Positions 17,544-26,496 are shown, counted from the stretch's first letter. The stretch is DNA of 64,000 nt from Clostridium sp. 1001271st1 H5 (GCF_005845215.1 NZ_SPHO01000005.1:186001-250000); one strand, 5' to 3'. Numbers and translations: made by a program. Notes: generated from the letters alone by a model not told the origin.

Positions 17544-18110
17544 GTGGACGGTATCGAATTCCGGATTTTATATACACTGCAGGAACTTCACACGCCTTTG
17601 GTAGACGGGCTTATGGTGTTCATTACCTCTCTGGGCGACCACGGATGGTTCTGGCTCCTTATGGGTGTCCTGCTTTTTTCATTTCCAAGAACCAGGCTTT
17701 TGGGAGGATGCATGCTGGTATCCATAGCAGCCGGATTCCTTTTGGGCAATGTACTGCTTAAGAATATGATAGCCAGGCAGCGGCCCTGCTGGCTGGAGCC
17801 TGCCGTGGAGCTGCTGGTCCGTGTGCCCGGGGATTATTCCTTTCCCTCCGGACATTCCCTGGTGAGCTTTGAGGGAGCGGTCTGTATTTTCCTTTTTAAC
17901 AGGAAATGGGGAATTCCCGCCCTTATGCTGGCTGTGCTCATCGCATTTTCCAGACTGTATCTCTTTGTCCATTTTCCCACGGATGTGCTGGCAGGAAGCA
18001 TGATGGGAACCCTGATTGCCTGGTCCGTGGTGAGTACAGCTAAAAGGCGGCGGCAAAACAGGGATTGTATAGGGGAAGAACCATGCCAAGGTGGCAAACC
18101 CGCAGAATAA
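17544..18110 (+). CDS. PAP2-family phosphatase, membrane
   Basis: 188 residues from a GTG start; no better ATG is in frame. All three PAP2 motifs are seen: K-x6-RP (KNMIARQRPC), PSGHS, and SR-x5-H-x3-D (SRLYLFVHFPTD), with about five membrane helices. These enzymes dephosphorylate lipid phosphates such as undecaprenyl pyrophosphate or phosphatidate at the membrane. The substrate here is unknown. It is followed by an MBL hydrolase 40 bp downstream. Confidence 0.9.
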   Translation: MDGIEFRILYTLQELHTPLVDGLMVFITSLGDHGWFWLLMGVLLFSFPRTRLLGGCMLVSIAAGFLLGNVLLKNMIARQRPCWLEPAVELLVRVPGDYSFPSGHSLVSFEGAVCIFLFNRKWGIPALMLAVLIAFSRLYLFVHFPTDVLAGSMMGTLIAWSVVSTAKRRRQNRDCIGEEPCQGGKPAE

Positions 18111-18150
18111 AATGACCATAGAATGACAGAATGAAAGACAGGTGGAAGTT

Positions 18151-19176
18151 ATGTTGGAACGCGCTCCGGGAATTTTTGAAGTGGAGCTTCACAGCAATCA
18201 GAAAAGTATTGATGAGATTAAGATATTCCTCATTCCCGGAAAGGATGGGGGAAGAAGCCTGATGGTGGACGCTGGTTTCCGCAGCAGGACGTGTCTGCGC
18301 GTCATGGAAGCGGAGCTGGAAAAGCTGGGAATCACCTATGACAGGCTGGATATATTCCTGACCCACAAGCACCATGACCACTGCGGCCTGGCCAGCGAGT
18401 ATGCGGCCAGAGGCGCAAGGCTGTTCATGAATCCCCAGGAAGACAGGCACTGCTATGACTGCCTTTACTACAATCACAGCCACGGCTCCACGGAGGACCA
18501 GCCCCAGGTGCTGCAGAGCGTTGGGGTGACAGAGGATGGGACGCCGGAGATTTGGAACATGTTTATGGAAGTGAACCGCAGGATTCGGGAGAACAGGGGA
18601 TGGGAATTTGAGATACCGGGATATCCCTACACACCGGTCAATGAGGGGCAGATTCTGAGCTATGGGGATTATGACCTGGAGACAGTGGGGCTTAAGGGAC
18701 ATACCTACGGGCAGATGGGACTTTACGACCGGAAGCATAAGATTCTCTTTAGCGCGGACCAGGTCATTGACGGCATTGTGCCTATTGTGGGCACCACCTA
18801 TCCGGATGAGCATCTGCTTAAGGGGTATTTTGATTCCCTGGAAAGGCTGAAGCACCGGTACGGTGACTGCCTGATTCTCCCGGCGCACAAGGAACCCATC
18901 CGGGACGTGAAGCGGGTGGTGGACCGGATTGTATTTGCTTATCTGGATAAGACGGACTTAATCAAGCATATCCTGGACCACGGCCATCACAGGATGACCA
19001 CCAAGGAGGTGGCCTGCCTGGCTTACGGCATAGACCATGTGCCCAGGGACCAGTCGGAGTTTATCAAGCTTAAAATGGTTATCAGCAAGACCTTTTCCTG
19101 TCTGGAATACCTGTATGATGAGGATTTCGCCATCCGCACCCTGGAGAATGGGACTTATTACTGGGAAGCTCCGTAA
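18151..19176 (+). CDS. MBL-fold metallo-hydrolase
   Basis: 341 residues from ATG 18151 (AGGTGG upstream); an in-frame GTG at 18142 is less likely. The zinc-binding signature THKHHDHCG is present, followed by downstream His ligands (LKGHTYGQMG) and D (SADQVIDG), and a C-terminal helical region (TTKEVACLAYG). This is the glyoxalase-II/beta-lactamase-like hydrolase group with a winged-helix-like C-terminus. Substrate unknown. Confidence 0.87.
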   Translation: MLERAPGIFEVELHSNQKSIDEIKIFLIPGKDGGRSLMVDAGFRSRTCLRVMEAELEKLGITYDRLDIFLTHKHHDHCGLASEYAARGARLFMNPQEDRHCYDCLYYNHSHGSTEDQPQVLQSVGVTEDGTPEIWNMFMEVNRRIRENRGWEFEIPGYPYTPVNEGQILSYGDYDLETVGLKGHTYGQMGLYDRKHKILFSADQVIDGIVPIVGTTYPDEHLLKGYFDSLERLKHRYGDCLILPAHKEPIRDVKRVVDRIVFAYLDKTDLIKHILDHGHHRMTTKEVACLAYGIDHVPRDQSEFIKLKMVISKTFSCLEYLYDEDFAIRTLENGTYYWEAP

Positions 19177-19208
19177 GGGGTAGCGGGAGCGGGAAAATAA
19201 AAAAGTGC

Positions 19209-19236
19209 TTGCATATCTTTATATATGGTGTATAGT
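19209..19236 (+). promoter_or_regulatory. Promoter of the folT transcript
   Basis: TTGCAT, a 16-bp spacer and TATAGT, immediately upstream of the THF riboswitch. Confidence 0.65.
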
Positions 19237-19258
19237 AGAAGATACAATAAAAACAGAA

Positions 19259-19369
19259 GCAGAGTAGGTATATGTGCGTTAAGTGCCGGCTGGACAGGGA
19301 GTTGTCAGCTGGACGAAAGAGGATTCCCCAAGGGAATCTCCCTGCGGTGCATATGCTGCATCCCGCTGC
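19259..19369 (+). promoter_or_regulatory. Tetrahydrofolate (THF) riboswitch
   Basis: The class I THF aptamer strings are visible: GCAGAGTAGGTATATGTGCG with TTAAGTG next to it near the 5' end, a variable hairpin, then GGTGCATATGCTGCATCCCGC closing the structure (TATATGTGC pairs with GCATATG, and GCAG with CTGC at the ends). It controls the folate transporter gene folT that follows, which fits known THF riboswitch targets. Confidence 0.9.
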
Positions 19370-19600
19370 AACAGAGATAGATGGAGCGGCCTGTTTTATG
19401 TGCAGCCGGTTTACACCGGTTAAAAGCGTGTTTGGAATTCTGTGACGAAGCACGTTCTCGCACAGGGAAGCCATGTCCCGGCATAAATGTGGATATGGTT
19501 CCCGGGGCCGTTTTTTGTATGCCAGGAAGAAAGGTTCCTGCACCTGCCATTGTATATCTCCGTTTGTAGTCCGTGAAATCTGCAAAGGAGGTAATGAATC
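19370..19600 (+). other. Structured leader between THF riboswitch and folT
   Basis: 231 bases without a gene. Two further hairpin-forming segments are visible: one bounded by CTGTG (19439-) and CACAG (-19465), and one at 19465-19503 with arms GGGAAGCCATGTCC and GGATATGGTTCCC. A GGGGCCG and T6 tract (19511-19516) follow. Probably the expression platform, longer than usual. Confidence 0.5.
19464..19516 (+). terminator. Terminator-like hairpin in the folT leader
   Basis: Hairpin arms at 19465-19478 and 19491-19503 (one bulge), then TTTTTT at 19511-19516. An alternative stem TCCCGG/CCGGGG ends closer to the T-run. Likely the regulated terminator of the riboswitch. Confidence 0.55.
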
Positions 19601-20173
19601 ATGAAGAAATTAGCAGAACTGTTTGGCAGCTCCTCCCGGGAGCTAAAGAGTGTCAGGACCATCACTGTGTGCGCCATGCTGGCGGCGGCCGCAATCATCC
19701 TGGTGAATTTCCGTATTGAGCTGACCAGCACCCAGAGAATCGGTTTTTCCGGCATACCCAACCAGTTAGTGGCCTATCTTTTTGGTCCTGCGGTCAGCTG
19801 TCTGTTCGCAGGGGCGCTGGACATTGTCAAATATCTCATAAAGCCGGTGGGCGCCTTTTTTCCCGGCCTGACGCTGGTGACCATGCTGGCCGGCCTGATT
19901 TACGGGTTTTTCTTATACAGGAAGCCGTTAAAATTCACCAGGGTTCTGGCAGCCCATTTCCTGGTCTGCCTGGTGTGCAACGTGATTCTCAACACCCTGT
20001 GCCTCAGTATTCTGTACGGGCAGGCATTCATGATACTTCTGCCTCCCAGAATCATACAGAACCTGGTGAAATGGCCCATTGATTCCTTTATCTTTTACAA
20101 TGTGGCCAGGATGCTGGAGCTGTCCGGCGTGTTCCGGATTGTCAGGGGAAGCAGGGCAGCGGTGACGCGGTAG
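19601..20173 (+). CDS. folT: Folate ECF transporter substrate-binding (S) component
   Basis: 190 residues with AAAGGAGG before ATG. Six hydrophobic segments and the FolT pattern: VCAMLAAAAIILVNFRI, IGFSGIPNQLVAYLFGP, and a conserved PPRIIQNLVKWPIDS near the C-terminus. FolT captures folates and docks to a shared ECF energising module (EcfAA'T), not encoded in this window. Control by the THF riboswitch upstream supports the substrate. Confidence 0.92.
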   Translation: MKKLAELFGSSSRELKSVRTITVCAMLAAAAIILVNFRIELTSTQRIGFSGIPNQLVAYLFGPAVSCLFAGALDIVKYLIKPVGAFFPGLTLVTMLAGLIYGFFLYRKPLKFTRVLAAHFLVCLVCNVILNTLCLSILYGQAFMILLPPRIIQNLVKWPIDSFIFYNVARMLELSGVFRIVRGSRAAVTR

Positions 20174-20321
20174 CCGGAAGCAGATTAAAAGTTATTTATT
20201 TAACGGGTGAAGCATTTAACAAGAACCGGCAGGGACAGACACGCAGAGTCCCCTGCTGTTTACAGCAAATTGCCCCCGGGCTTCAGGTGTAAAACCTGTC
20301 CCGGGGGCATTCTGCTGCCAT

Positions 20322-20378
20322 GGGGCCGGGGCCGGTGGGAATTCTCTCTCAGAATTGCCGGTGGGCCCCGTTATTTTT
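20322..20378 (+). terminator. Terminator after folT
   Basis: Stem GGGGCC/GGCCCC with inner CCGG/CCGG and AATTCT/AGAATT, followed by TTATTTTT. Confidence 0.6.
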
Positions 20379-20414
20379 GCGACAGGCTGTTTTGCAAAAA
20401 GTACATTGGCGCTG

Positions 20415-20443
20415 TTGATTCGCCCGGAGGGCTGTGCTATGAT
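20415..20443 (+). promoter_or_regulatory. Promoter of the GltD-like gene
   Basis: TTGATT, a 17-bp spacer and TATGAT, 48 bp before the start codon. Confidence 0.6.
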
Positions 20444-20491
20444 TGGGGCTGCAAAAATGAGATGAAAGCAGTTTAAAGGAGGAACCATGCC

Positions 20492-21739
20492 ATGGCAGTT
20501 CATGTAATCGACGAAGCCAGCCGTTGTCTTCAGTGTAAGAAACCCATGTGTCAGCAGGGATGCCCAATCCACACCCCCATACCCGCAATGATTAAGGCCC
20601 TGAAAGAAGGGGGACTGGAAGAAGCAGGCGCCATGCTGTTTTCCAATAACCCCATGTCATTGGTGTGTTCCCTTGTATGCAATCATGAGCGGCAGTGCGA
20701 GGGCCACTGTGTCCTGGGAAGGAAGGGACAGCCGGTCCATGTGAGCAGTATAGAAAATTATATATCAGATACATGCCTGGAGCGCATTGACATCCGGTGC
20801 CAGCCAAAGAACGGAACAAAAGTGGCTGTTATCGGGGCAGGACCCGCGGGAATCACCATCGCCATCCTGCTGACAAAGAAAGGATACAGTGTGACCATCT
20901 TTGACTCCAGGGACAAGATTGGCGGCGTACTGCAGTATGGAATACCTGAATTCCGCCTGCCAAAGTCCATTCTGGAGCGCTATAAGAAGAAGCTTCTGTC
21001 CATGGGAATCAGGATTCGTCCCAACACCACCATCGGAGGCGCGCTGGAAATCAAGGACCTGTTCCGGGACGGGTATGAGAGCATTTTCATCGGCACCGGC
21101 GTGTGGCGTCCAAAGAAGCTGGGAATCAAGGGAGAGTCCCTGGGAAATGTCCATTTTGCCATTGACTATCTGGCCAACCCGGATGCCTATGACCTGGGGG
21201 ACCGGGTGGCCATCATCGGGGTGGGGAATTCCGCCATGGACGTGGCCAGGACCGTTATCCGCAAGGGCTCCCACCATGTAACCCTCTATGCCAGGGGAAG
21301 CCACTCAGACGCCAGCCTTCACGAAACCCAGTATGCCATGCTGGACGGGGCTAAATTCGAGTTTAACCGGAATGTGGTGGAAATCAATGACAATGGACCT
21401 GTATTCCAGCAGATTCTGTACGATGAGGAGGGAAATGTGACAGGTTATTCCCGGGAGCAGGAGCAGATTTACGCTGACTCTGTCATTATTTCCATCAGCC
21501 AGGGGCCAAAGAGCAAGCTGGTCAACACCACACAAGGACTGAAAGCCACCAGAAACGGCCTTCTGGAGACAGATGAACAGGGGGAGACAACGGTGGAGGG
21601 AATCTTTGCCTCCGGCGACGTGGTTTTGGGAGCCAAGACAGTGGTGGAGGCTGTGGCCTATTCCAAAACCGTCGCAGATGCCATGGATGCCTATATGAAG
21701 GAAAAAGCAGGGAAGAAAAAGATGGAAAACCTGGAATAA
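20492..21739 (+). CDS. GltD-like NAD(P)-dependent oxidoreductase
   Basis: 415 residues. N-terminal double Fe-S region with Cys runs (CLQCKKPMCQQGCP and CSLVCNHERQCEGHCV), FAD site VIGAGPAGITIA, NAD(P) site IIGVGNSAMDVARTV, and C-terminal GIFASGDVVLGAKTVVEA. This is the glutamate synthase small-subunit/dihydropyrimidine dehydrogenase-type fold. No large (GltB) subunit gene is adjacent, so it may be a stand-alone member of unknown electron acceptor. It is followed 45 bp later by a sugar isomerase-like gene. Confidence 0.9.
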   Translation: MAVHVIDEASRCLQCKKPMCQQGCPIHTPIPAMIKALKEGGLEEAGAMLFSNNPMSLVCSLVCNHERQCEGHCVLGRKGQPVHVSSIENYISDTCLERIDIRCQPKNGTKVAVIGAGPAGITIAILLTKKGYSVTIFDSRDKIGGVLQYGIPEFRLPKSILERYKKKLLSMGIRIRPNTTIGGALEIKDLFRDGYESIFIGTGVWRPKKLGIKGESLGNVHFAIDYLANPDAYDLGDRVAIIGVGNSAMDVARTVIRKGSHHVTLYARGSHSDASLHETQYAMLDGAKFEFNRNVVEINDNGPVFQQILYDEEGNVTGYSREQEQIYADSVIISISQGPKSKLVNTTQGLKATRNGLLETDEQGETTVEGIFASGDVVLGAKTVVEAVAYSKTVADAMDAYMKEKAGKKKMENLE

Positions 21740-21784
21740 CCGTGGTAAAATAGGACTTGAGAACGTTTGCAAAGGAGAGAGGCC

Positions 21785-22636
21785 ATGAAACTGAATACAG
21801 GCATGAGATGCCATGATTTATGTCCCAGGATGGAAATGGAAAAGCTGTTTGCCCGGGTGAGGGAACATGATATCCATCAGATTCAGCTGGCATTTGGAAA
21901 GTCCATCAGCGATTATGATTTTACCACAGGCCGTTACAGCAGCGGATTCGCCCGGGCCATTGCCGGGGAGCTGGAGAAGAATAGCATCCATGTGGCTGTG
22001 CTGGGCTGTTATATCAATCCCACCAATCCCGTTGAGTCCAGACGGCGGTCAGAGGTGGCGCGTTTCATAGAACACCTGAAATATGCCAGAATCATCGGGG
22101 CAGATATGGTGGGGACTGAGACCGGACGCCTGGACCCGGATTTCAGGGTCACAGAGGAAACCTATACAGAAGACGCCTACCAGCTGCTTCTCAAGAGCAT
22201 GAAGGAGATTGTGGCTGCGGCTGAGAAGCTGGGCGTCATCGTGGGCGTGGAGGGCGTATTTAACCACACTCTGTACAGCCCGGCCAGGATGAAACGCTTC
22301 CTGGAGGACATTAATTCCCCCAATGTGGAGGTGATACTGGATGCTGTAAACCTGATTCATCCGGATGAAACGGAGCCTGAGGCCCAGGAGCGTGTCATTG
22401 ACAGGGCCTTTGCATACTACGGCGACCGCATAGGGGCCCTTCATGTGAAGGATTTTGTCTTTGACGGGCAGGAACAGCTGTTCCGCCATGTGGGAGACGG
22501 GCTGTTCCGGTATGAACCCCTTATGAGGCATGTAAAGAAAATGAAGCCCCACATCGCCATGCTGCTGGAGAATTCCAGCCAGGAGCGGTATCATGGGGAT
22601 GTGGAGTTCCTTCAGAGGATTTACGACCAGGTCTGA
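21785..22636 (+). CDS. Sugar phosphate isomerase/epimerase-like TIM-barrel protein
   Basis: 283 residues from ATG 21785 (AAAGGAGAGAGGCC). Fits the AP-endonuclease-2-like xylose isomerase superfamily: VGVEGVFNHTL, VILDAVNLIHP, IGALHVKDFVF and MLLENSS supply the Glu/Asp/His metal ligands at the barrel's C-terminal end. The reaction is not identifiable from sequence. A strong terminator follows. Confidence 0.87.
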   Translation: MKLNTGMRCHDLCPRMEMEKLFARVREHDIHQIQLAFGKSISDYDFTTGRYSSGFARAIAGELEKNSIHVAVLGCYINPTNPVESRRRSEVARFIEHLKYARIIGADMVGTETGRLDPDFRVTEETYTEDAYQLLLKSMKEIVAAAEKLGVIVGVEGVFNHTLYSPARMKRFLEDINSPNVEVILDAVNLIHPDETEPEAQERVIDRAFAYYGDRIGALHVKDFVFDGQEQLFRHVGDGLFRYEPLMRHVKKMKPHIAMLLENSSQERYHGDVEFLQRIYDQV

Positions 22637-22670
22637 AGCCTGGACAGGGACCAGAGATAAATTTAACATA

Positions 22671-22716
22671 ACAACACCCCAAGGCTTCCGAAAACAAGGC
22701 AGCCTTGGGGTGTTGT
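22671..22716. terminator. Bidirectional terminator between convergent genes
   Basis: A perfect 15-bp stem (ACAACACCCCAAGGC at 22671-22685 with its complement at 22702-22716) lies between the isomerase gene and the minus-strand MATE gene. Confidence 0.85.
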
Positions 22717-22780
22717 ATATTGTGTGGGCATTCTGCTCCAATTATCTGCCTGAACCGTCTGCTCCGGCTGGCTGCCGGAA

Positions 22781-24154
22781 TCAGGCGGAAAGCTCCCGCT
22801 TCATTTTCCGGAAGGAAAGAATGAACAGGGTTACGGTGGTGCACACTGCGATGGTGTCGGCAATGGGTTCGGCCACAAATACGGCAAATACCTTATTTTC
22901 AAAGAGGTTAGGCAGAATATAAATAAGGGGTATCAGCAGGATGACCTTGCGCAGCAGGGCCAGGAACAGGGAGGTCTTGCTGTCGCCGATGGCGATAAAG
23001 GTCTGCTGGCATGCCAGCTGGGCTCCAAAGAGCAGGGAAGCCGCCATATAGATGCGGATGGACCACTGGCTGAACGCTGTCAGGGCAGGGTCCTGGGTGA
23101 AAATACGGATATAAACCATGGGAGCGAACATGGCTACGGCCCAGAGCGCAGTGGAGTAGGCCATACATGAAGCCAGCAGCAGGCGGAAGGTCCTGCTTAC
23201 ACGGTCCAGCTTCCTGGCCCCGTAGTTAAAGCTGATGATGGGCTGGGCACCCTGGGTCAGTCCCTGGAGGGGGAGAAGGGAGAACTGCATTACGCTTCCC
23301 ATAATGGTCATGGCGCCTACTGCCACATCGCCTCCGTATTTTAACAGGGAGGTATTAAAACAGATGTTCAGGATGCTTTCCGTGAACTGCATAACAAAGG
23401 GGGCGGCGCCCAGTGCAATGGCCGGCATGAGGATTTCCCTTCTGGGCCGCATGTAACAGGTGCGTATCTTAAGGTAGCTTTTATTGGATATAAGAAACAG
23501 GACCACCCAGGCAGCGGAGATTCCCTGGGAGATAATGGTTGCCAGGGCCGCGCCCCGTACGCCCATGTGGAACACAAACATGAGGATGGGGTCCAGGATG
23601 ATGTTGCATATGGCTCCGATGAGCACGGTGTACATGCCTGTCTTGGCATATCCCTGGGCGTTGATGAAGGCATTGAGTCCCAGGGCCAGCTGTACGAAAA
23701 TGGTTCCCAGGGAATAAATCTGCATGTAAGCCCAGCCATATTCTATTGTATTGCCGCTGGCGCCGAACATCAGCAGAATGCGGCGGCCGAAGATGAGGAA
23801 AAAGGCGGTCAGCACAACGGCCACGGTTATGAGGGCAGTGGTGCAGTTGCCCAGGATGTTTTCGGCCTCCTCCTTCCTGCCCTTGCCCAGCATGATGGAC
23901 GCCCTGGGAGCGCCGCCCATGCTCACCAGGGCGGCAAAGGCTGAAATTGCCATGATGACCGGGAAGGTGACGCCTACGCCTGTAAGTGCGTTGGCGCCTT
24001 CGCCGGGCAGATGGCCGATGTACATACGGTCTACCATGTTATACAGCACGTTGATGATTTGGGCTGTAATGGCCGGCAGGGCCAACTGAAAAAGAAGTTT
24101 CCCCACGCTTCCTGTGCCCAGGTCCACCTCTTTTGCTTCTCTGTTTTTTTCCAT
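22781..24154 (-). CDS. MATE-family multidrug efflux transporter
   Basis: 457 residues from ATG 24154; an in-frame ATG at 24316 lies upstream of the recognised promoter and is rejected. Twelve membrane segments in two MATE repeats: LALPAITAQIINVLYNMVDRMYIG (repeat 1) and ALGAAPFVMQFTESILNI (repeat 2). It exports cationic drugs or metabolites with Na+ or H+. One of three MOP-superfamily genes on this strand within 8 kb; the substrate is unknown. Confidence 0.92.
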   Translation of the reverse strand: MEKNREAKEVDLGTGSVGKLLFQLALPAITAQIINVLYNMVDRMYIGHLPGEGANALTGVGVTFPVIMAISAFAALVSMGGAPRASIMLGKGRKEEAENILGNCTTALITVAVVLTAFFLIFGRRILLMFGASGNTIEYGWAYMQIYSLGTIFVQLALGLNAFINAQGYAKTGMYTVLIGAICNIILDPILMFVFHMGVRGAALATIISQGISAAWVVLFLISNKSYLKIRTCYMRPRREILMPAIALGAAPFVMQFTESILNICFNTSLLKYGGDVAVGAMTIMGSVMQFSLLPLQGLTQGAQPIISFNYGARKLDRVSRTFRLLLASCMAYSTALWAVAMFAPMVYIRIFTQDPALTAFSQWSIRIYMAASLLFGAQLACQQTFIAIGDSKTSLFLALLRKVILLIPLIYILPNLFENKVFAVFVAEPIADTIAVCTTVTLFILSFRKMKRELSA

Positions 24155-24197
24155 ATAAATCACAATCCTTTCGTATTTCAAAAATAACCATTTAAAT

Positions 24198-24226
24198 ACT
24201 ATATCTCGAAACCATGGGAAAGTCAA
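24198..24226 (-). promoter_or_regulatory. MATE gene promoter
   Basis: On the minus strand: TTGACT (complement of 24221-24226), a 17-bp spacer and TATAGT (complement of 24198-24203), about 45 bp before the start codon. Confidence 0.75.
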
Positions 24227-24454
24227 CCTGGGAAGCGGATGGCAAAAAGCTGAAAAAACCGGCCCTTCGGGACGTAATCCATGCTGTATGGAATTCATGA
24301 CAGACCGGTATACCACATCCCTTCCCCTTTTAAACAGAAATGGGCGGTTTAGGATGATTTCTGCTTTGGTTGTGTAAAATACACAAAAATAAGAGGGGAA
24401 AAAACGAAAAATAATTATGTTTTATGTCTATATGCATAAAGATACAATTTTATA

Positions 24455-24505
24455 TTGACAGGAATGTCAGATAAGATTATATTGCAAATAACAATACAAG
24501 TTGTA
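24455..24505 (+). promoter_or_regulatory. Promoter and candidate operators of the ADP-ribose/PnuC operon
   Basis: TTGACA (24455-24460), a 17-bp spacer and TATATT (24478-24483) is a near-consensus promoter. Two inverted repeats overlap or follow it: TGACA-GGAA-TGTCA (24456-24469, over the -35) and TACAA-G-TTGTA (24495-24505, near the transcription start). The second resembles HutC/TreR-type GntR operators, and the operon's last gene is a GntR regulator, so autorepression is likely (inference). Confidence 0.65.
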
Positions 24506-24545
24506 ATGACAAAATGTAATAATAAATTTACCAGGAGGAAACAGT

Positions 24546-25541
24546 ATGAAAGACAAAATTGCCGGCGCCCTGTACGGGATGGCTCTGGGCGATGCCATGG
24601 GCATGCCTGCCGAGTTGTGGGGAAGGAAGAGAGTGAAGGCGTTTTTCGGCCGGATTGAGGGATTTTTAGACGGACCGGCTGAGAATGATGTGGCATTTAA
24701 TTATAAAAAAGGCCAGTTTACCGATGATACGGGCCAGGCCCTTGTGCTGCTGGATTCCATTGCATCCACTGGTTATGAACCGGACACCAGGGACATTGCC
24801 TTAAGAATGCTGGCCTGGGCTGAGAAGGAAAATGCCTTTGAGAACAATATCCTGGGCCCCACCTCCAAGGTGGCCCTGGCCAATTTCCGGGACGGCATCC
24901 AGGATTCCAGGATTACGGACAAGGCATTATCCAACGGAAGCGCCATGAGGATTGCCCCCATCGGCTGCCTCTTCAGGCCGGAGCAGAAGGAGGATATAGC
25001 CAGGTACGTGTACCAGGTGTCAAGGGCCACCCATACCAGCGATGTGACCATAGCCGGTGCAGCCATGATTGCAGCCGCTGTGAGCTCGGCCATTGTGAAG
25101 GATGATTTTGAGGAAATTATGGAGGATGTGTTTGGGATTGAGGAGATAGGCTGCAGCCTGGGATGTGAGACGTTCAGCCCGAAACTGGGAGAGCGCCTGC
25201 GGATTGGACTGGAGATTGCCAGGACGCATAAGGGGGACGAGGAAGGATTTATCCGCAGGCTTTACGATGTGGTGGGCACCGGAGTGGGCATCATCGAGTC
25301 TGTACCGGCTGCCCTGTCCGTGGCATATTTTGCCCAGGACCCAAACCGGTCCTGCCTGCTCTGCGCCAATATGGCAGGCGACACCGATACCATCGGGGCC
25401 ATGGCAACGGCTGTCTGCGGCGCATTTACAGGGGCCGGACAGATAAAACAGGAATACATTGACACCCTGAGACAGCAGAATGATGCTGACTTTGACCATT
25501 ACATCCGGATACTGGAAATAGGAAGGGAGAGACTTGCATGA
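24546..25541 (+). CDS. ADP-ribosylglycohydrolase family protein
   Basis: 331 residues with CAGGAGGAAA before ATG. Metal-binding motifs of the ARH/DraG family: GMALGDAMGMP at the N-terminus, GQFTDDTGQALVLL, and near the C-terminus AGDTDTIGAMATAVCGAF (D-x-D). These enzymes release ADP-ribose from proteins or small molecules. The neighbours (PfkB kinase, PnuC) suggest a role in processing ADP-ribosyl or nucleoside compounds rather than DraG-type nitrogenase control. Its stop overlaps the next start (ATGA). Confidence 0.9.
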   Translation: MKDKIAGALYGMALGDAMGMPAELWGRKRVKAFFGRIEGFLDGPAENDVAFNYKKGQFTDDTGQALVLLDSIASTGYEPDTRDIALRMLAWAEKENAFENNILGPTSKVALANFRDGIQDSRITDKALSNGSAMRIAPIGCLFRPEQKEDIARYVYQVSRATHTSDVTIAGAAMIAAAVSSAIVKDDFEEIMEDVFGIEEIGCSLGCETFSPKLGERLRIGLEIARTHKGDEEGFIRRLYDVVGTGVGIIESVPAALSVAYFAQDPNRSCLLCANMAGDTDTIGAMATAVCGAFTGAGQIKQEYIDTLRQQNDADFDHYIRILEIGRERLA

Positions 25542-26470
25542 AAACCCTGGTAATAGGCGCAGCCATCATTGATATCATAATGAAAATCAAACGCCTGCCC
25601 AAAAGCGGAGAGGACATTCTGTGCAGCGAAACCATGACCACGGTGGGGGGATGCGCTTACAATGTGGCCGGCACCCTGCGGGGCTTTGGCGTGGAACACG
25701 ACCTGTTTGTGCCTGTGGGAAGGGGGATGTACGGGGATATGATTGCCGGGGATTTGGAGAACCTGGGATACCCCATCCTTATCAGGGAAGAGGAGAGGGA
25801 CAACGGTTACTGCCTGTGCCTGGTGGAGGAGGACGGAGAGCGCACCTTCATCACGGTAAAGGGAGCTGAAGGCTGTTTCCGTTCATCCTGGTTTGAACCG
25901 CTGTCCCCGGATGCTTATGACAGCATCTATGTAGCCGGGTACCAGGTGTGCGGCGGCGGCCGCCGGGTTATATCCGGCTGGATGGAGAGCGCCGGGGACA
26001 GTCTGAGGGAGAAGCGGGTTTTCTTTGCTCCGGGACCTGTTATAACCGGGATAGAGTCACCGGTGATGGAGCGCATCCTGTCGGTGAATCCCATTCTCCA
26101 CATCAATGAGAAAGAAGCCTTTGATTATACAAAGCAGGCAACGGTGGAGGACTGCCTGAGGTACCTGCACAGTCTGAACCACAATCTTGTGGTGGTGACC
26201 ATGGGAGCTGCCGGCACCATGTATTATGACGGCAGGGTGATGAAGTCAGTGCCTGCTGTCAAGACAAAGGTAAAGGATACCATAGGGGCGGGGGACAGCC
26301 ATGTGGCTGCCATGATTGCGGGATACTATAAAGGGCTGGATACGGAGCAATGCGTAAGGCTGGCCAACCGGGTAGCCGCAAGTATCGTAGGCATACAGGG
26401 GCCGGTGATGACCATGGAGATGTTTGAGCAGCAGGATTTCATATCAGATATTCTGGATGGCTGTATATAA
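25538..26470 (+). CDS. PfkB-family carbohydrate/nucleoside kinase
   Basis: 310 residues starting at an ATGA overlap. PfkB motifs: GGCAYNVAGTLRGFG near the N-terminus (substrate side) and TIGAGDSHVAAMIAGYYKG near the C-terminus (GAGD catalytic Asp and anion hole). Family members phosphorylate ribose, adenosine and other nucleosides. Between an ADP-ribose hydrolase and a nicotinamide riboside transporter, a ribose- or nucleoside-type substrate is the best guess. Confidence 0.88.
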   Translation: MKTLVIGAAIIDIIMKIKRLPKSGEDILCSETMTTVGGCAYNVAGTLRGFGVEHDLFVPVGRGMYGDMIAGDLENLGYPILIREEERDNGYCLCLVEEDGERTFITVKGAEGCFRSSWFEPLSPDAYDSIYVAGYQVCGGGRRVISGWMESAGDSLREKRVFFAPGPVITGIESPVMERILSVNPILHINEKEAFDYTKQATVEDCLRYLHSLNHNLVVVTMGAAGTMYYDGRVMKSVPAVKTKVKDTIGAGDSHVAAMIAGYYKGLDTEQCVRLANRVAASIVGIQGPVMTMEMFEQQDFISDILDGCI

Positions 26471-26496
26471 AAAACGAATGCGGAGGGGAATTTCAT

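Larger units (their letters stand above)
20174..20491 (+). other. Intergenic region with three stable hairpins
   Basis: 318 bases. Hairpin A: GGCAGGGAC with GTCCCCTGCTG (about 20228-20257). Hairpin B: TGCCCCCGGG (20271-20280) with CCCGGGGGCA (20300-20309), an inner AGGT/ACCT, and no T-run. Hairpin C at 20322-20369, followed by TTATTTTT, is a terminator. A promoter follows at 20415. No credible protein-coding gene. Confidence 0.6.
24155..24545. other. Divergent intergenic region (391 bp)
   Basis: Holds the minus-strand MATE promoter, the plus-strand ADP-ribosylglycohydrolase promoter with two inverted repeats, and around 24255-24310 an uncertain hairpin-forming stretch (ACCGG near 24304-24308 with CCGGT near 24258, T-run on the minus side) with no gene attached. 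No coding sequence seen. Confidence 0.6.

Noticed and set aside
20207..20476. Open frame of 89 codons downstream of folT
   Set aside because: Runs through three stable hairpins and a promoter; no family and no proper ribosome-binding site.
24255..24310. Possible riboswitch or attenuator upstream of the minus-strand MATE gene
   Set aside because: It lies upstream of the promoter at 24198-24226, so would not be in the mRNA; no known aptamer pattern matched.
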